From the NCBI RefSeq assembly GCF_900104765.1, contig NZ_LT629737.1, positions 372,001 through 436,000 of the forward strand: DNA of 64,000 bases, given 5' to 3'. This DNA comes from Gillisia sp. Hel1_33_143. Lineage in GTDB: Bacteria; Bacteroidota; Bacteroidia; Flavobacteriales; Flavobacteriaceae. Shown here one piece after another: positions 38,104-47,500 of the stretch. The position numbers were made by a program, and so were the translations under genes. The notes under the pieces were generated by a model. That model saw only the letters and a program-made list of their open reading frames with translations. It was not told where the DNA came from and did no database searches. The stretch's first letter is position 1; every line of letters starts with the position of its first letter.

Positions 38104-39084
38104 TTATACCAGGTAAAAGAAAGTAAATACAAATACCCAAACTAAATCTACAAAGTGCCAGTAAAGCCCAACTTTTTCTACCATTTCGTAACTTCCTCTG
38201 CGCTCATAAGTACCTAAGATCACATTAAAGAATATAATAATATTCAAAATAACCCCAGAGAATACGTGGAAACCGTGAAATCCTGTAATAAAGAAAAAGA
38301 AGTCTGCAAATAATGGCGGACCATATTCATTGTGTGTTAGGTTTGCACCTTCTACAACTCCAATAGCTTCATTATTAAATTTAGCCAAAGATTCCTCTCT
38401 GTTTAATATGATCTTGTGACCATCTTCACCAGTTATCTGCGTCTTAATCAATAGATCCGGATTAGCAACAAATCCTGCTTTCACCTGTTCTAAAGAATAA
38501 TCTGTTACTGTTTCATTTGAATTGAACCATACCTCTGAACTTCTACCAATAGCAGTTCTTTCAGATGGTATAGATGCAGCGATATCTTCTAAAGCTACTC
38601 TTTCTCCTTCCGCATTAACAAATTGTAGAACATTCCCACCTTTGGTAGTAACTGCTCCATATTCACCCTGTATGAAATTTGCCCATTCCCAAGCTTGAGA
38701 ACCAACAAATATAAGCCCACCAATAATGGTAAGGAACATATAAAGTGTTACTTTACTTTTGTCTAATCTATGACCTGCATCTACCCCTAGCACCATCGTT
38801 ACCGATGAAAATATCAGGATAAAAGTCATAAACGCCACATAATACATTGGTGCATCTACACCGTGTAAAAATGGAAAGTGATTAAATACCTGGTCGGCAA
38901 TTGGCCAGGATTCGATAAATTTGAATCGGGAAAATCCGTAAGCCGCTAAGAATCCAGAAAATGTAAGTGCATCGGAAACGATGAAGAACCACATCATCAT
39001 TTTACCGTAACTGGCTTTTAAAGGCTCATTCCCACCACCCCAGGTTTTACCTTCGGTGCCTGTTCTAATAACAGTAGCTTCCAT
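38104..39084 (-). CDS. Cytochrome c oxidase subunit III, long form
   Basis: A 326-residue subunit III of a haem-copper oxidase. Helices at about 28-50, 80-102, 112-132 and the conserved C-terminal part (FFFFITGFHGFHVFSGVIL and the final YWHFVDLVWVFVF) identify the family. A hydrophilic insertion of about 110 residues (roughly 141-252) splits the protein between the third helix and the FHGFHV segment, which explains the extra length. A shorter subunit III gene lies just upstream, so the operon encodes two paralogues. Confidence 0.9.
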   Translation of the reverse strand: MEATVIRTGTEGKTWGGGNEPLKASYGKMMMWFFIVSDALTFSGFLAAYGFSRFKFIESWPIADQVFNHFPFLHGVDAPMYYVAFMTFILIFSSVTMVLGVDAGHRLDKSKVTLYMFLTIIGGLIFVGSQAWEWANFIQGEYGAVTTKGGNVLQFVNAEGERVALEDIAASIPSERTAIGRSSEVWFNSNETVTDYSLEQVKAGFVANPDLLIKTQITGEDGHKIILNREESLAKFNNEAIGVVEGANLTHNEYGPPLFADFFFFITGFHGFHVFSGVILNIIIFFNVILGTYERRGSYEMVEKVGLYWHFVDLVWVFVFTFFYLV

Positions 39085-39129
39085 ATGGAGAAATTGATTT
39101 TAAATGATGCGCAAAAATACGCAAATTAA

Positions 39130-39711
39130 TTATCTAAAGAAATATAAAAATACAAACAGGTAAACCCAAAGGATATCTAAAAAGTGCCAAAACGTGGCAC
39201 CTAGCTCTATTCCAAGCATTTGCCCCGGATAGTAACGTTGTTTAAAATGGTTATAAATTACAACCAAAAGCACTATGATACCTGCCGCTAAATGCGCAAG
39301 GTGAGCTAAAACCACTACATAAATAAACGAAGTAGTAATAGTGCTTTCACTACCGGTAAAATAATACCCTGCAGCTATGATCTCCGAAAAACTTTGAAAT
39401 TGAAGAATTATAAAAATAACAGCCAGCACCAAAGTTGCGGTTAAGAACATAGTTCCTCCGCTTCTATTGCCTTCTCCAATCTTCTTTTTAGCCATTATAA
39501 AAGTTAAACTACTTATCATTATAGTTAACGTACTCCAGTAAAGACTTGCAGGCAATACAAAATCTCCAACCCAATCTGGTCTATTCTTACTAACTACATA
39601 AGCACTGGTAAGCCCGGCAAACATCATTACCATGCTAATAATCCCAAACCAAAGCATCATTTTCTTTGCTCTGCCTATTTTATGATCTACGGTTCCCTGT
39701 GTTAAATCCAT
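39130..39711 (-). CDS. Cytochrome c oxidase subunit III, short form
   Basis: A 193-residue subunit III-like protein with five helices. The family end is clear: LAHLAHLAAGIIVLL near 135 and the final FWHFLDILWVYLFVFLYF. It lacks the first two helices and the insertion seen in longer forms. Its ATG overlaps the ctaB stop by ten bases, so translation is probably coupled. With the long-form paralogue downstream it presumably builds the oxidase core together with coxA and coxB, which lie 20 kb away. Confidence 0.9.
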   Translation of the reverse strand: MDLTQGTVDHKIGRAKKMMLWFGIISMVMMFAGLTSAYVVSKNRPDWVGDFVLPASLYWSTLTIMISSLTFIMAKKKIGEGNRSGGTMFLTATLVLAVIFIILQFQSFSEIIAAGYYFTGSESTITTSFIYVVVLAHLAHLAAGIIVLLVVIYNHFKQRYYPGQMLGIELGATFWHFLDILWVYLFVFLYFFR

Positions 39712-40604
39712 TGTCTTATAAATTTATCTAAAACGTATACAATTTGCAGTAGTGTGATGTAAGACACACTAGCAAACATTAATTTCTTTGCCGAGGCAAC
39801 ATCTCTTTTCTTATAAAGATTGAACGCATAGTAAAGCATTCCTAATCCTAATACTAATATAATAGCTCCAGAGACCGGAGTTAAATATAACCTTCCAGTA
39901 ACTCCAAATACAGGAATTAAAGAAACAGCTATGGTCCATATAGTATAAAGAATTACCTGAATTGCAGTTCCTTTATCCCGCTTACCGGTTGGCAGCATAA
40001 AGAATCCTCCTTTTTTATAATCATCAAATAACCACCAACCAATAGCCCAAAAGTGAGGGAACTGCCAGAAGAATTGAATCATAAAAAGCGTACCCGGCTC
40101 TATACTAAATTCGTTAGTGGCAGCCACCCATCCCAACATGAATGGAATTGCTCCAGGAAATGCTCCCACAAATACAGAAAGTGGTGTTCTTGTTTTCAAC
40201 GGCGTATAAACACTTACATAAAGAAAGATACTTATAGCACCAAACATTGCAGTCTTCGGGTTAATAATATAAAGCACTACCAAACCTAGAACAGTAAATG
40301 TGCTGGCAATAATAAAAGCTGTTGTGGTTGTCATTCTCCCAGAGGGAATAGGACGATTTTTAGTTCTATCCATCAAAGCATCAAGATCTCTCTCGATGAT
40401 CTGGTTGTAAGCATTAGACGCTCCAACCATAAAATACCCTCCAATAGCTAGTAGTAGAACGGTAACAAAATCGATAACTTCAGCTCCTAGAAAATATCCT
40501 GCCACAGAAGAAAAAACCACACTTATTGCCAAACGCATTTTAGTGATTTCTTTAAAATCTGAAAGGATTGATACTGAAGGAGTATGTACGCTGGTATTAC
40601 TCAA
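39702..40604 (-). CDS. ctaB: Protohaem IX farnesyltransferase (haem O synthase)
   Basis: CtaB/CyoE adds a farnesyl group to haem B to make haem O, the precursor of haem A for the oxidase. The 300-residue product has about nine helices and the prenyltransferase motif NAYNQIIERDLDALMDRTKNRP (about 64-85). The start is a TTG at 40604: the next in-frame ATG would cut into the conserved KMRLAISVVFSS segment, and the promoter lies only about 20 bases upstream. It is the first gene of the oxidase operon. Confidence 0.94.
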   Translation of the reverse strand: MSNTSVHTPSVSILSDFKEITKMRLAISVVFSSVAGYFLGAEVIDFVTVLLLAIGGYFMVGASNAYNQIIERDLDALMDRTKNRPIPSGRMTTTTAFIIASTFTVLGLVVLYIINPKTAMFGAISIFLYVSVYTPLKTRTPLSVFVGAFPGAIPFMLGWVAATNEFSIEPGTLFMIQFFWQFPHFWAIGWWLFDDYKKGGFFMLPTGKRDKGTAIQVILYTIWTIAVSLIPVFGVTGRLYLTPVSGAIILVLGLGMLYYAFNLYKKRDVASAKKLMFASVSYITLLQIVYVLDKFIRQWI

Positions 40605-40626
40605 AAAAGCGATTTAAATATTGGCG

Positions 40627-40656
40627 CAAAGATACTCCTTCTTTATGTTTTTTCAA
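40627..40656 (-). promoter_or_regulatory. Promoter of the ctaB-cox operon
   Basis: On the minus strand the -33 TTG (40654-40656), 19 bases, then the -7 box TATCTTTG (40627-40634). The TTG start codon of ctaB is 22 bases downstream of the box, giving a very short leader. Confidence 0.8.
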
Positions 40657-40689
40657 GGAGGTACAAACGTTAAATTTGAAAACTAGTTC

Positions 40690-42795
40690 TTAGTAGTCAA
40701 AATACCAATTAAAAATATCTGTTCTCACCCCAAAATTAAGCCATACGGTATTGTTATTAAAGGTGGTTGAAGTATTCTGAGAAGGATCAAAATCTCTATA
40801 GATAACATTTCCAAATATCTTTAAATTTGTTACCGGATTAATTATATAACCTCCTTCCAATTCAGAGTAGAGAGAAGTAGTAGTATTTCCCTGACCAATT
40901 TTTACCCCATATTCATAAGGACGTTGCTTTTCACTGGTGTAAATATCTCCTCCATATGCAACCGGCTCGAAAGTATTATTGAAGTCGAACCCGCGCTTAC
41001 CTATAATAACTTTCGCACTTCCATAGATTCTATCTTTTCTATACCTAGCAATGGCTATAAATTCTCTAAAATTTGATCCCCATTGATGAGCCAAAGATTG
41101 ATTATTATGTCCATAATTCAAAACTATAGAATTATGAGAATAGGTATAAGGCCTTACCTGATTGTATTCTGCCTGCAAATAAAGGTTCGGCACATTAAAT
41201 GCATCAAAATATTTAATACCTAATTGATATCCTAACTTATTCTTCCAGCTTTGCTGTCCGCCAAAGATCTCTGAAGTAGAAAATTCATCTATAACCCACT
41301 GCCCATAAGCATTTATATTATTTGAAAATTTAAATTTTCCCGTAAGTCCGATAATAGCATTCCCTCCATTTTGACCTGTAGAGAACTCTATAGACCTATA
41401 AAAAATGACAGGATTTAGGTAAGCCACATCAAAACCTCTTCCATTATCATTTTGCCATATAACAGATTCAAACAAACCAATATTCAATCTTTTGGTAAGA
41501 TTTAAACTCAGGTAATGGTTGGCCATATATTTTACTCTATAAGAACCTTCTCCGGAAACCTCTTCCCGAACATCCCTCAATGCCATCCATGTATTTGAAT
41601 ATTTAAGCTTCCAAAACGATGTATTTAATTTTAGATACGGATACGGACTAGCTCCATCGCTCATTAGTAAAGATCTATACCCATCTCCTATAAAATTATC
41701 TCCCTGCCCAAACTGAATTGAGAAGAATTCTGATGGCTTATAAGAGATATAACCTTCTGCTACGGGATAATCATATCCATCATCCATAAATTCTTTTGCT
41801 ACTCCTCTCCCGGGAATTGTTGCAGGACCGCCACTATAAGGAGCTATACTCTCTGCATACCTGTTAAAATAATCTGCGAACCTACCTTGACTTTCATACA
41901 CTACCGTGTAAAAATTAAAGTTCTTCCCTAGCCCACCTTGAAAAATTGCACCACGGGTATTGTTATAAGTATAATCTAGATCACTTTGAAAATCTTTTCC
42001 TACTTGAAGATCCAAAACTACATCTCCTGTAAACCAATAATTATCCCCTTGAAAAGTTACTAGGTGCTCATTCCATAATTTCCTACCAAACCAAGATTTT
42101 TTGTCTTTTAACATTACTTCTGTTTCAGCATCAATATCATAATTTACTGCTACTTCACTATATAAAAAAGGTTTAGAAGCTGTATGAGCATTATTCCCAA
42201 CTGCATTCATGGCAGCATCAAATCTATTGTAGCGCTCATGAGAAAGTGGAACAAAGAGATTGCTGCTGGGAACCTCACTTTTAAAAGGCTTAGATTTAAT
42301 TTTTGAGTAAGTGTCTAGAGACTTTTCCTCCTTACTATTTTCTAGAGATGTAGCAACCACGCTGCTAGACACCGAAGAAGTCCTTAGATTTTGATCTAAC
42401 GGTATTCTTAATGGCATTCTAAACTGCACATACGTAGGTTCACTATTATAAGTAGCTGGCTTTATTGTAGGTAATTCAGCAAAAACTCTTTTTATCTCCT
42501 CTTTTAATTCTGAATATACCGCTTCAGTATACAACACTTTAAACTCCCCCTCTTGAGTTACTTCAAATAACACCATGATCTCCCCAGCGTAATTCTCTTC
42601 AGAAACTATTTCAGGAAGCACAAATTCTGAAAGGATCTTAGCTCGTAAAGAATTTTTAAAACATGATTCTTGAAGTTCAAAACTAGAATTTTCACATGAT
42701 GTGAATTCTGGATAGGTTTCAAAATTAGAAAGGTCTTCCTGTGAGTAAGCAGAGATACAAATTAGGAGAAGGAGTAGACTTCCAATATATTTCAT
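40690..42795 (-). CDS. RemB/Wzi-like outer membrane protein with TonB-C-like N-domain
   Basis: A 701-residue outer membrane protein. Signal peptide to about residue 18 (ISAYS). Residues about 25-135 resemble a TonB C-terminal domain: a CENS...ESCF start, a GEIMVLFEVTQEGEF strand, VYSELKEEIKRVF helix and LPTIKP, matching the tonB product next door. The remainder (about 190-701) has the pattern of a Wzi/capsule-assembly type barrel (DRGYRSLLMSDGASPYPYL-like segment, many YxxGxxYxN strands) and resembles proteins annotated as gliding motility protein RemB. The name is from memory and the role is unproven. It lies 135 bases after tonB. Confidence 0.7.
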   Translation of the reverse strand: MKYIGSLLLLLICISAYSQEDLSNFETYPEFTSCENSSFELQESCFKNSLRAKILSEFVLPEIVSEENYAGEIMVLFEVTQEGEFKVLYTEAVYSELKEEIKRVFAELPTIKPATYNSEPTYVQFRMPLRIPLDQNLRTSSVSSSVVATSLENSKEEKSLDTYSKIKSKPFKSEVPSSNLFVPLSHERYNRFDAAMNAVGNNAHTASKPFLYSEVAVNYDIDAETEVMLKDKKSWFGRKLWNEHLVTFQGDNYWFTGDVVLDLQVGKDFQSDLDYTYNNTRGAIFQGGLGKNFNFYTVVYESQGRFADYFNRYAESIAPYSGGPATIPGRGVAKEFMDDGYDYPVAEGYISYKPSEFFSIQFGQGDNFIGDGYRSLLMSDGASPYPYLKLNTSFWKLKYSNTWMALRDVREEVSGEGSYRVKYMANHYLSLNLTKRLNIGLFESVIWQNDNGRGFDVAYLNPVIFYRSIEFSTGQNGGNAIIGLTGKFKFSNNINAYGQWVIDEFSTSEIFGGQQSWKNKLGYQLGIKYFDAFNVPNLYLQAEYNQVRPYTYSHNSIVLNYGHNNQSLAHQWGSNFREFIAIARYRKDRIYGSAKVIIGKRGFDFNNTFEPVAYGGDIYTSEKQRPYEYGVKIGQGNTTTSLYSELEGGYIINPVTNLKIFGNVIYRDFDPSQNTSTTFNNNTVWLNFGVRTDIFNWYFDY

Positions 42796-42876
42796 AATTA
42801 AAACGGCAGTTAATGGGGTAGTAACAGGCGAAAGATAACAAAATTTTTAATGAAGCATTAATTGGTATAAAACGAA

Positions 42877-42907
42877 AAATTCCCGAATCTAACAGATCCG
42901 GGAATTT
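42877..42907 (-). terminator. Intrinsic terminator of tonB
   Basis: Stem 42877-42885 with 42899-42907, continued after one mismatch by 42887-42890 with 42894-42897; followed on the minus strand by a T-rich run. Confidence 0.8.
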
Positions 42908-42930
42908 ATATATTTAAAAGTAATTTTTAC

Positions 42931-43653
42931 TTAGTCTTGTACTTGGAATACAATAGGTAAAGAGTACATTACTCCTACCGGCTTACCACGTTGCTTACCT
43001 GGTTTCATCTTAGGCAATGCATTTATTACTCTAGCTGCTTCTTGTTCTAATCTTGGGTGTGGAGCTCTAGAACGAACTTCTGTAATATTACCGTTCTTAT
43101 CTATTTTGAACTGAACGATAATTCTATTAACTCCGCTAAGACCTAACTGACTACCAAGATCTATATTAAATTTCTTATTAACGAAATCCTGAACTTTTTC
43201 ACTCATACATTTCTTACGCTGATCGTTGTTGCTCAAATTTTCACAACCTGGGAAAATCGGCACATCTTCAATAACAGCAAAAGGAACATCTGCAATTTCT
43301 TCTTCTACAGGAGCTTCTACTACATCTACTACCTCAACAATTTCTTCCTGACTGGTTTCTGTAGATTGAATTTCAGTTTCTTCAACTTCTTTTTCATCTT
43401 CTACAACCTCAATGATTTCCGGCGCCGGTGGTGGTGGCGGTGGAGGTGGTGGAGTATTCAACAATTCTGTAATTGGTATTACTTCATCATCTAGATCTCC
43501 TAAATCGAGCTGTCCTGCATCTATATCACTTTTATCATATGTTTTCCATTCAATAGAAACATAAGTTATTGCTAGCACCAGGATAAGACCCAATTGTAGA
43601 AAGAGGACACTTCGTTTGGTTAAATCGGCTTTTGGATTTTTCTTGGGTTCCAT
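42931..43653 (-). CDS. Energy transducer TonB
   Basis: A 240-residue TonB: a cytoplasmic Lys-rich start (MEPKKNPKADLTKR), one transmembrane helix (about 16-33), a periplasmic linker with nine consecutive prolines (about 68-76) and Glu/Val-rich repeats, and the C-terminal domain (about 125-240: VPIFPGCEN, a VQFKIDKNGNITEV strand, RVINALPKMKPGKQ). It transmits proton-motive force to outer membrane receptors. No exbB or exbD is next to it, so it relies on motor proteins encoded elsewhere. A strong terminator follows. Confidence 0.92.
   Translation of the reverse strand: MEPKKNPKADLTKRSVLFLQLGLILVLAITYVSIEWKTYDKSDIDAGQLDLGDLDDEVIPITELLNTPPPPPPPPPAPEIIEVVEDEKEVEETEIQSTETSQEEIVEVVDVVEAPVEEEIADVPFAVIEDVPIFPGCENLSNNDQRKKCMSEKVQDFVNKKFNIDLGSQLGLSGVNRIIVQFKIDKNGNITEVRSRAPHPRLEQEAARVINALPKMKPGKQRGKPVGVMYSLPIVFQVQD
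43426..43452 (-). repeat. Polyproline codon run in tonB
   Basis: Nine proline codons in a row (mixed CCA, CCT and CCG) form a G/C-skewed low-complexity tract. It gives the stiff TonB linker and could vary in length by slippage, though the mixed codons limit that. Confidence 0.85.
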
Positions 43654-43697
43654 AATTCGTTAATAATTAATAAGGGTTGCTAAAGTAAAATTTTTTT

Positions 43698-44102
43698 TCA
43701 TAAAAATAAATTAATCTTCTGTTTTAAGTGATTAAAAGATTTTTTAAAAAATATAAAGATCAAAAATGCTATTAGAACTCCCAAGCTATTTGCTAGCATA
43801 TCATACCAATCTGGTGTTCTATAACTAGTTAGAGTTCCTTGTAAAACCTCAATTAACATACCAAAGAGGATTACTAGCACCGCAATTTTTAAAAGATCGG
43901 CTTTATAGTTACGTTGTTGTGAATTTTTCATTACGTAATAAAAGAACCAAACGCAACCTAAGACTAGATAGGCAGAGGTATGCATCATTTTATCTGTAGG
44001 ATTAAAGTCTCCCACAGAGATCTTTCCGAGTTTAATAAGTGAGAGGGTAGTTACCACACCGGTATACACCATCGCAATTATTAAAAATATTTTATCCGCC
44101 AA
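43698..44102 (-). CDS. VanZ family membrane protein
   Basis: A 134-residue membrane protein with four helices and the VanZ-like pattern [19 protein letters not shown] (helix 2 start) and [34 protein letters not shown]. The TTG at 44102 is taken as start because the first helix begins directly after it; an ATG at 44072 would cut that helix. It overlaps gcvH by 11 bases. VanZ proteins were named in glycopeptide resistance clusters, but lone copies such as this have no known role. Confidence 0.8.
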   Translation of the reverse strand: MADKIFLIIAMVYTGVVTTLSLIKLGKISVGDFNPTDKMMHTSAYLVLGCVWFFYYVMKNSQQRNYKADLLKIAVLVILFGMLIEVLQGTLTSYRTPDWYDMLANSLGVLIAFLIFIFFKKSFNHLKQKINLFL

Positions 44103-44472
44103 TTAATTCTTTATAATCTGCTGCACTCAACAAAGAATCTACTTCGCTTTTATCAGTAAAGTTCATTTTAACCATCCATCCGTCTCCGTAAGGATCTGTA
44201 TTCACCTTTTCTGGAGCATCTTCAAGGCTTTCGTTGAATTCTATGATCTCACCTGTAAGTGGTAAAAAAAGGTCTGATACGGTCTTAACTGCTTCCACAG
44301 TTCCAAAAACCTCTTCTTTCTCTAAACTATCACCAACTGTTTCAACTTCTACGTATACTATATCACCCAATTCTCCTTGAGCAAAATCTGTAACTCCAAT
44401 AGTTGCAACATTACCTTCAATTTTCACCCATTCGTGATCTTTGGTATACTTTAATTCTTGCGGAATATTCAT
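44092..44472 (-). CDS. gcvH: Glycine cleavage system H protein
   Basis: GcvH shuttles the methylamine group of glycine on a lipoyl arm between the P, T and L proteins. The 126-residue product has the lipoyl attachment site Lys63 in EAVKTVSD and the family start YTKDHEWV. I chose the ATG at 44472; a longer frame from 44523 adds 17 residues and reaches into the sprA gap. It follows sprA by about 60 bases. The order sprA-gcvH is a known flavobacterial arrangement, with no evident functional link. Confidence 0.95.
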   Translation of the reverse strand: MNIPQELKYTKDHEWVKIEGNVATIGVTDFAQGELGDIVYVEVETVGDSLEKEEVFGTVEAVKTVSDLFLPLTGEIIEFNESLEDAPEKVNTDPYGDGWMVKMNFTDKSEVDSLLSAADYKELIGG

Positions 44473-44534
44473 AAAATTTGTTTTATAAGATGACAAAGTT
44501 AATTTTTTATTATGTCTGTTCAAAGAGCATTTAA

Positions 44535-47500
44535 TTAATTTCCGAAATTATATCTAAGGGTGATCCCAGACCTAATAGTGGTTTGAGGAAAAGCTGTAGA
44601 TACTGCGTATTCAGAAAAGGTATGTTCGTAATAAAATAGCGCTGTTAGGTTCTTGGAAAGTGCATAATCTGTCTTAAAGTTCACTGCCCAAATGTCTTGT
44701 CCTGCAACAACTTGATTATTATCCAGATCTAAATATCTAATTATATTAATGTTCTTTCTGTAAGATACATCTGCTTTAAAATTAAGGTCACTGCTCAATA
44801 ACCTATTCTTACCTCCTATTTTAGTAGAGATCTTTAGATCTTTTATTCTATACCCTAAACCTAAAATATATTCATTTCCCTTAATCTCTGTGAGCAGGTT
44901 ATTATCAAAACTTAAGGATAATGCTCTGTCTTTCCTAACCTCTGCCAAAATTCGAATAGCATTGGTAGTTTCCATATCTAATTTAACTAGGGGACTAAAC
45001 ATTTCTGTAAGGTTTACATTGGCGAATAGGGTTTTATTCTTATAATCTCCAGCTTGATTTAGTTCTAAAGGGTTGGAATTGTTATAATCTAAATTAGTTT
45101 GAAATTGATTGATAGTATAACCCGCCTTATAGCCATGATTTAATGAGAATCTTCTGAAATTCTTTTTAAACCAATCTACTCGCATTAGTCCGGTATATTT
45201 TATATCCCAGTTTGGTAATGGAAAACTTCTAAAAGCACCCAATTTAACACTCGATGCATTTTGACCGGAATATGCAGCAATAAATGCAGGTAGTAGTACT
45301 GCCTGATTGGTCTTACCATAACCTATAGGATACCCCTCTTCATCTACATCATTAGGATTTGCTCCATTCTGCGCTGCAAGTCTTTTTGCTACTGATATTC
45401 TGTTGTCTCTAAAGGTTTGAAAGGTTTCAGAAAAATCTTCAGTATTACTATCAAAAGCAGAACCTATAAGGATAGTTGAAATATTAAAATTCCCATAGGT
45501 GTAAGGATTCAAAGATCTATACTGAAAACTTACAGGGTCTACCTGATAATTTTCAGAATAACTTTCTGAATAAATTCTATTAGCACTAAGATCTATTGTA
45601 AGATCTGGTATAAAGCTGATGGAACTTTGAAGGTCTAATTGAGTATTCTTAACAGCAGTATATTGTTGATTGAACTCCTGGTACATAGTAAGCCAACCTT
45701 TTCGTGCTGCCAAGTATCTAACATCTGCCTGAGAACCCAGCGTAAAACCAGTAGTTGGCATAAGCGTTCCCATAAAACCAACACTTGGCGTATATCCTGG
45801 TATATAAATACCTTCATTCTTTCTATAATTAACCTGCAATCTTTTAATGGCCGTAACCAATCCTATAAAAGTATTATAAGATCTATCACTCTTTCTTGTC
45901 TCCGGCTCTTTCTTAACATTAGATTTTTTACCATCTAAGGTTGGAACTCCAGAGTTTCTATCTTTTATACTAGCAGTTTTAGAGGTTCTAGGCGTAAGAT
46001 CAAAATATTTATAAAGATCTGGCATATTCAAACTAGCATTAATTTGATGTACGTTAGAATTCTGAACAGAATTTCCAAGATCTGGAATGCCTTCTAGATC
46101 ATCAAAGATCTGAGATCCACGTTGCCATTGAAAATCTGCTGTATAAGAATAGGTAGCTTTTACAAATCTTAGCACAGGGATCTTAGCAAATGGCAGCTCG
46201 TAATTAACCTGTAAAGTCTGGAAATGCTGGTTAGGGGTTCCTATATTAAAAAAGCCATCCCAAACGTCTACACTGTTATCTACATTGTTATCTTCATCTA
46301 TATAATTTCTAATGATCCTGTTATTGGTAGCATTAAAACTGAATTGTAAAGATCTTGTTAGGTTGTAATTTACACGATATTGCCAATCGAACATATAATT
46401 TCTTTGATATAAAGTTGGGATACCTATATCATTGTTATCTAAACTGAGTTCTCTAAACTTCTGCTCGTTATATTGTCTTATGATATTAGAACCAAAGGAA
46501 ATATTACTTGGCAGCGGATTGATATTGAAATCTCTAAAAACTGCATAATAATCGCTGCTATCTAGTGCTTTCACATTTTTTAAAGGTTCTAATTGCCATG
46601 GAGCAAAGCTGTAATCGTAAGTTGCACCCGCTCTCACATTCTGACTCAAAGATTCTTCTACTTCAAAATCTCTATGATCTACCTGATTATAAGAAGTTGA
46701 AACTGTAAAATTCTCAATATCATAAGGCATAGGCTTTTTTTCACCTACACGATCTTTTCGAAGACCAATCACATTTACACTTTCTCGTTTTGTGTAATAT
46801 TGAGATTGTTCTTTTACCTTTTTTCTTTCATCTGCATCTGTAATACCATCCAGTCTTGCATCTAGTTCCAGATCAAGAAATTCCTGATCGTACTTTGGAG
46901 TAATCAATTCTTCTCCTCGACTATAGTTAAAAGGAATTCTTACTCCCCACTGTTGAGGCAATACCTGCCCAACGTTAATATTGGTAACAACATCATATTG
47001 CTGGAGATCTTCTCTACTACGCTGATTTGGACCTTGATCCAAAGTCCCAAAACCTATAGTACTTCTTTTTCCGGTAGCAGAAATAGTTGCAAAATCTGCA
47101 ATATTAGCATCCATATTAATGATACCTGCCCATCCACCTTTGTTATCTAACTCAGAAAGTCTAAGCTCATTGAACCACACTTCACCACAAAGGTCTGTTG
47201 CACTTGTATTTGGAGAACCATTTTTAACTCCTAACATTAATAGTCTTACATTTCCAAAGCTTGGGTTTCCCTTTATACCAATTCTAAGTTCTCCCATTTG
47301 ATAAGGATCATTTGCTTCTACAGAACTTAGGTCTTCATTAAAGTAATTTACTTCTGTAGGTCTATAAATAGGATTTCCTAAAACGGTGGTTTTTACTTGT
47401 TGTAATAATTCTAAAGAAAGTTCTAATCTATTGTCTTCCGGCCAGATCTCAGAATCTTGATTAGCTCCAAATCGAGTTGCCGCTAAAGGAATTTCAATTT

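Noticed and set aside
43426-43452. Phase-variable simple repeat in tonB
   Set aside because: The nine proline codons are mixed, so it is not a pure trinucleotide repeat and slippage is less likely.
45635-45938. Open frames on both strands inside sprA
   Set aside because: They overlap a continuous, family-typical coding sequence and show no protein features of their own.
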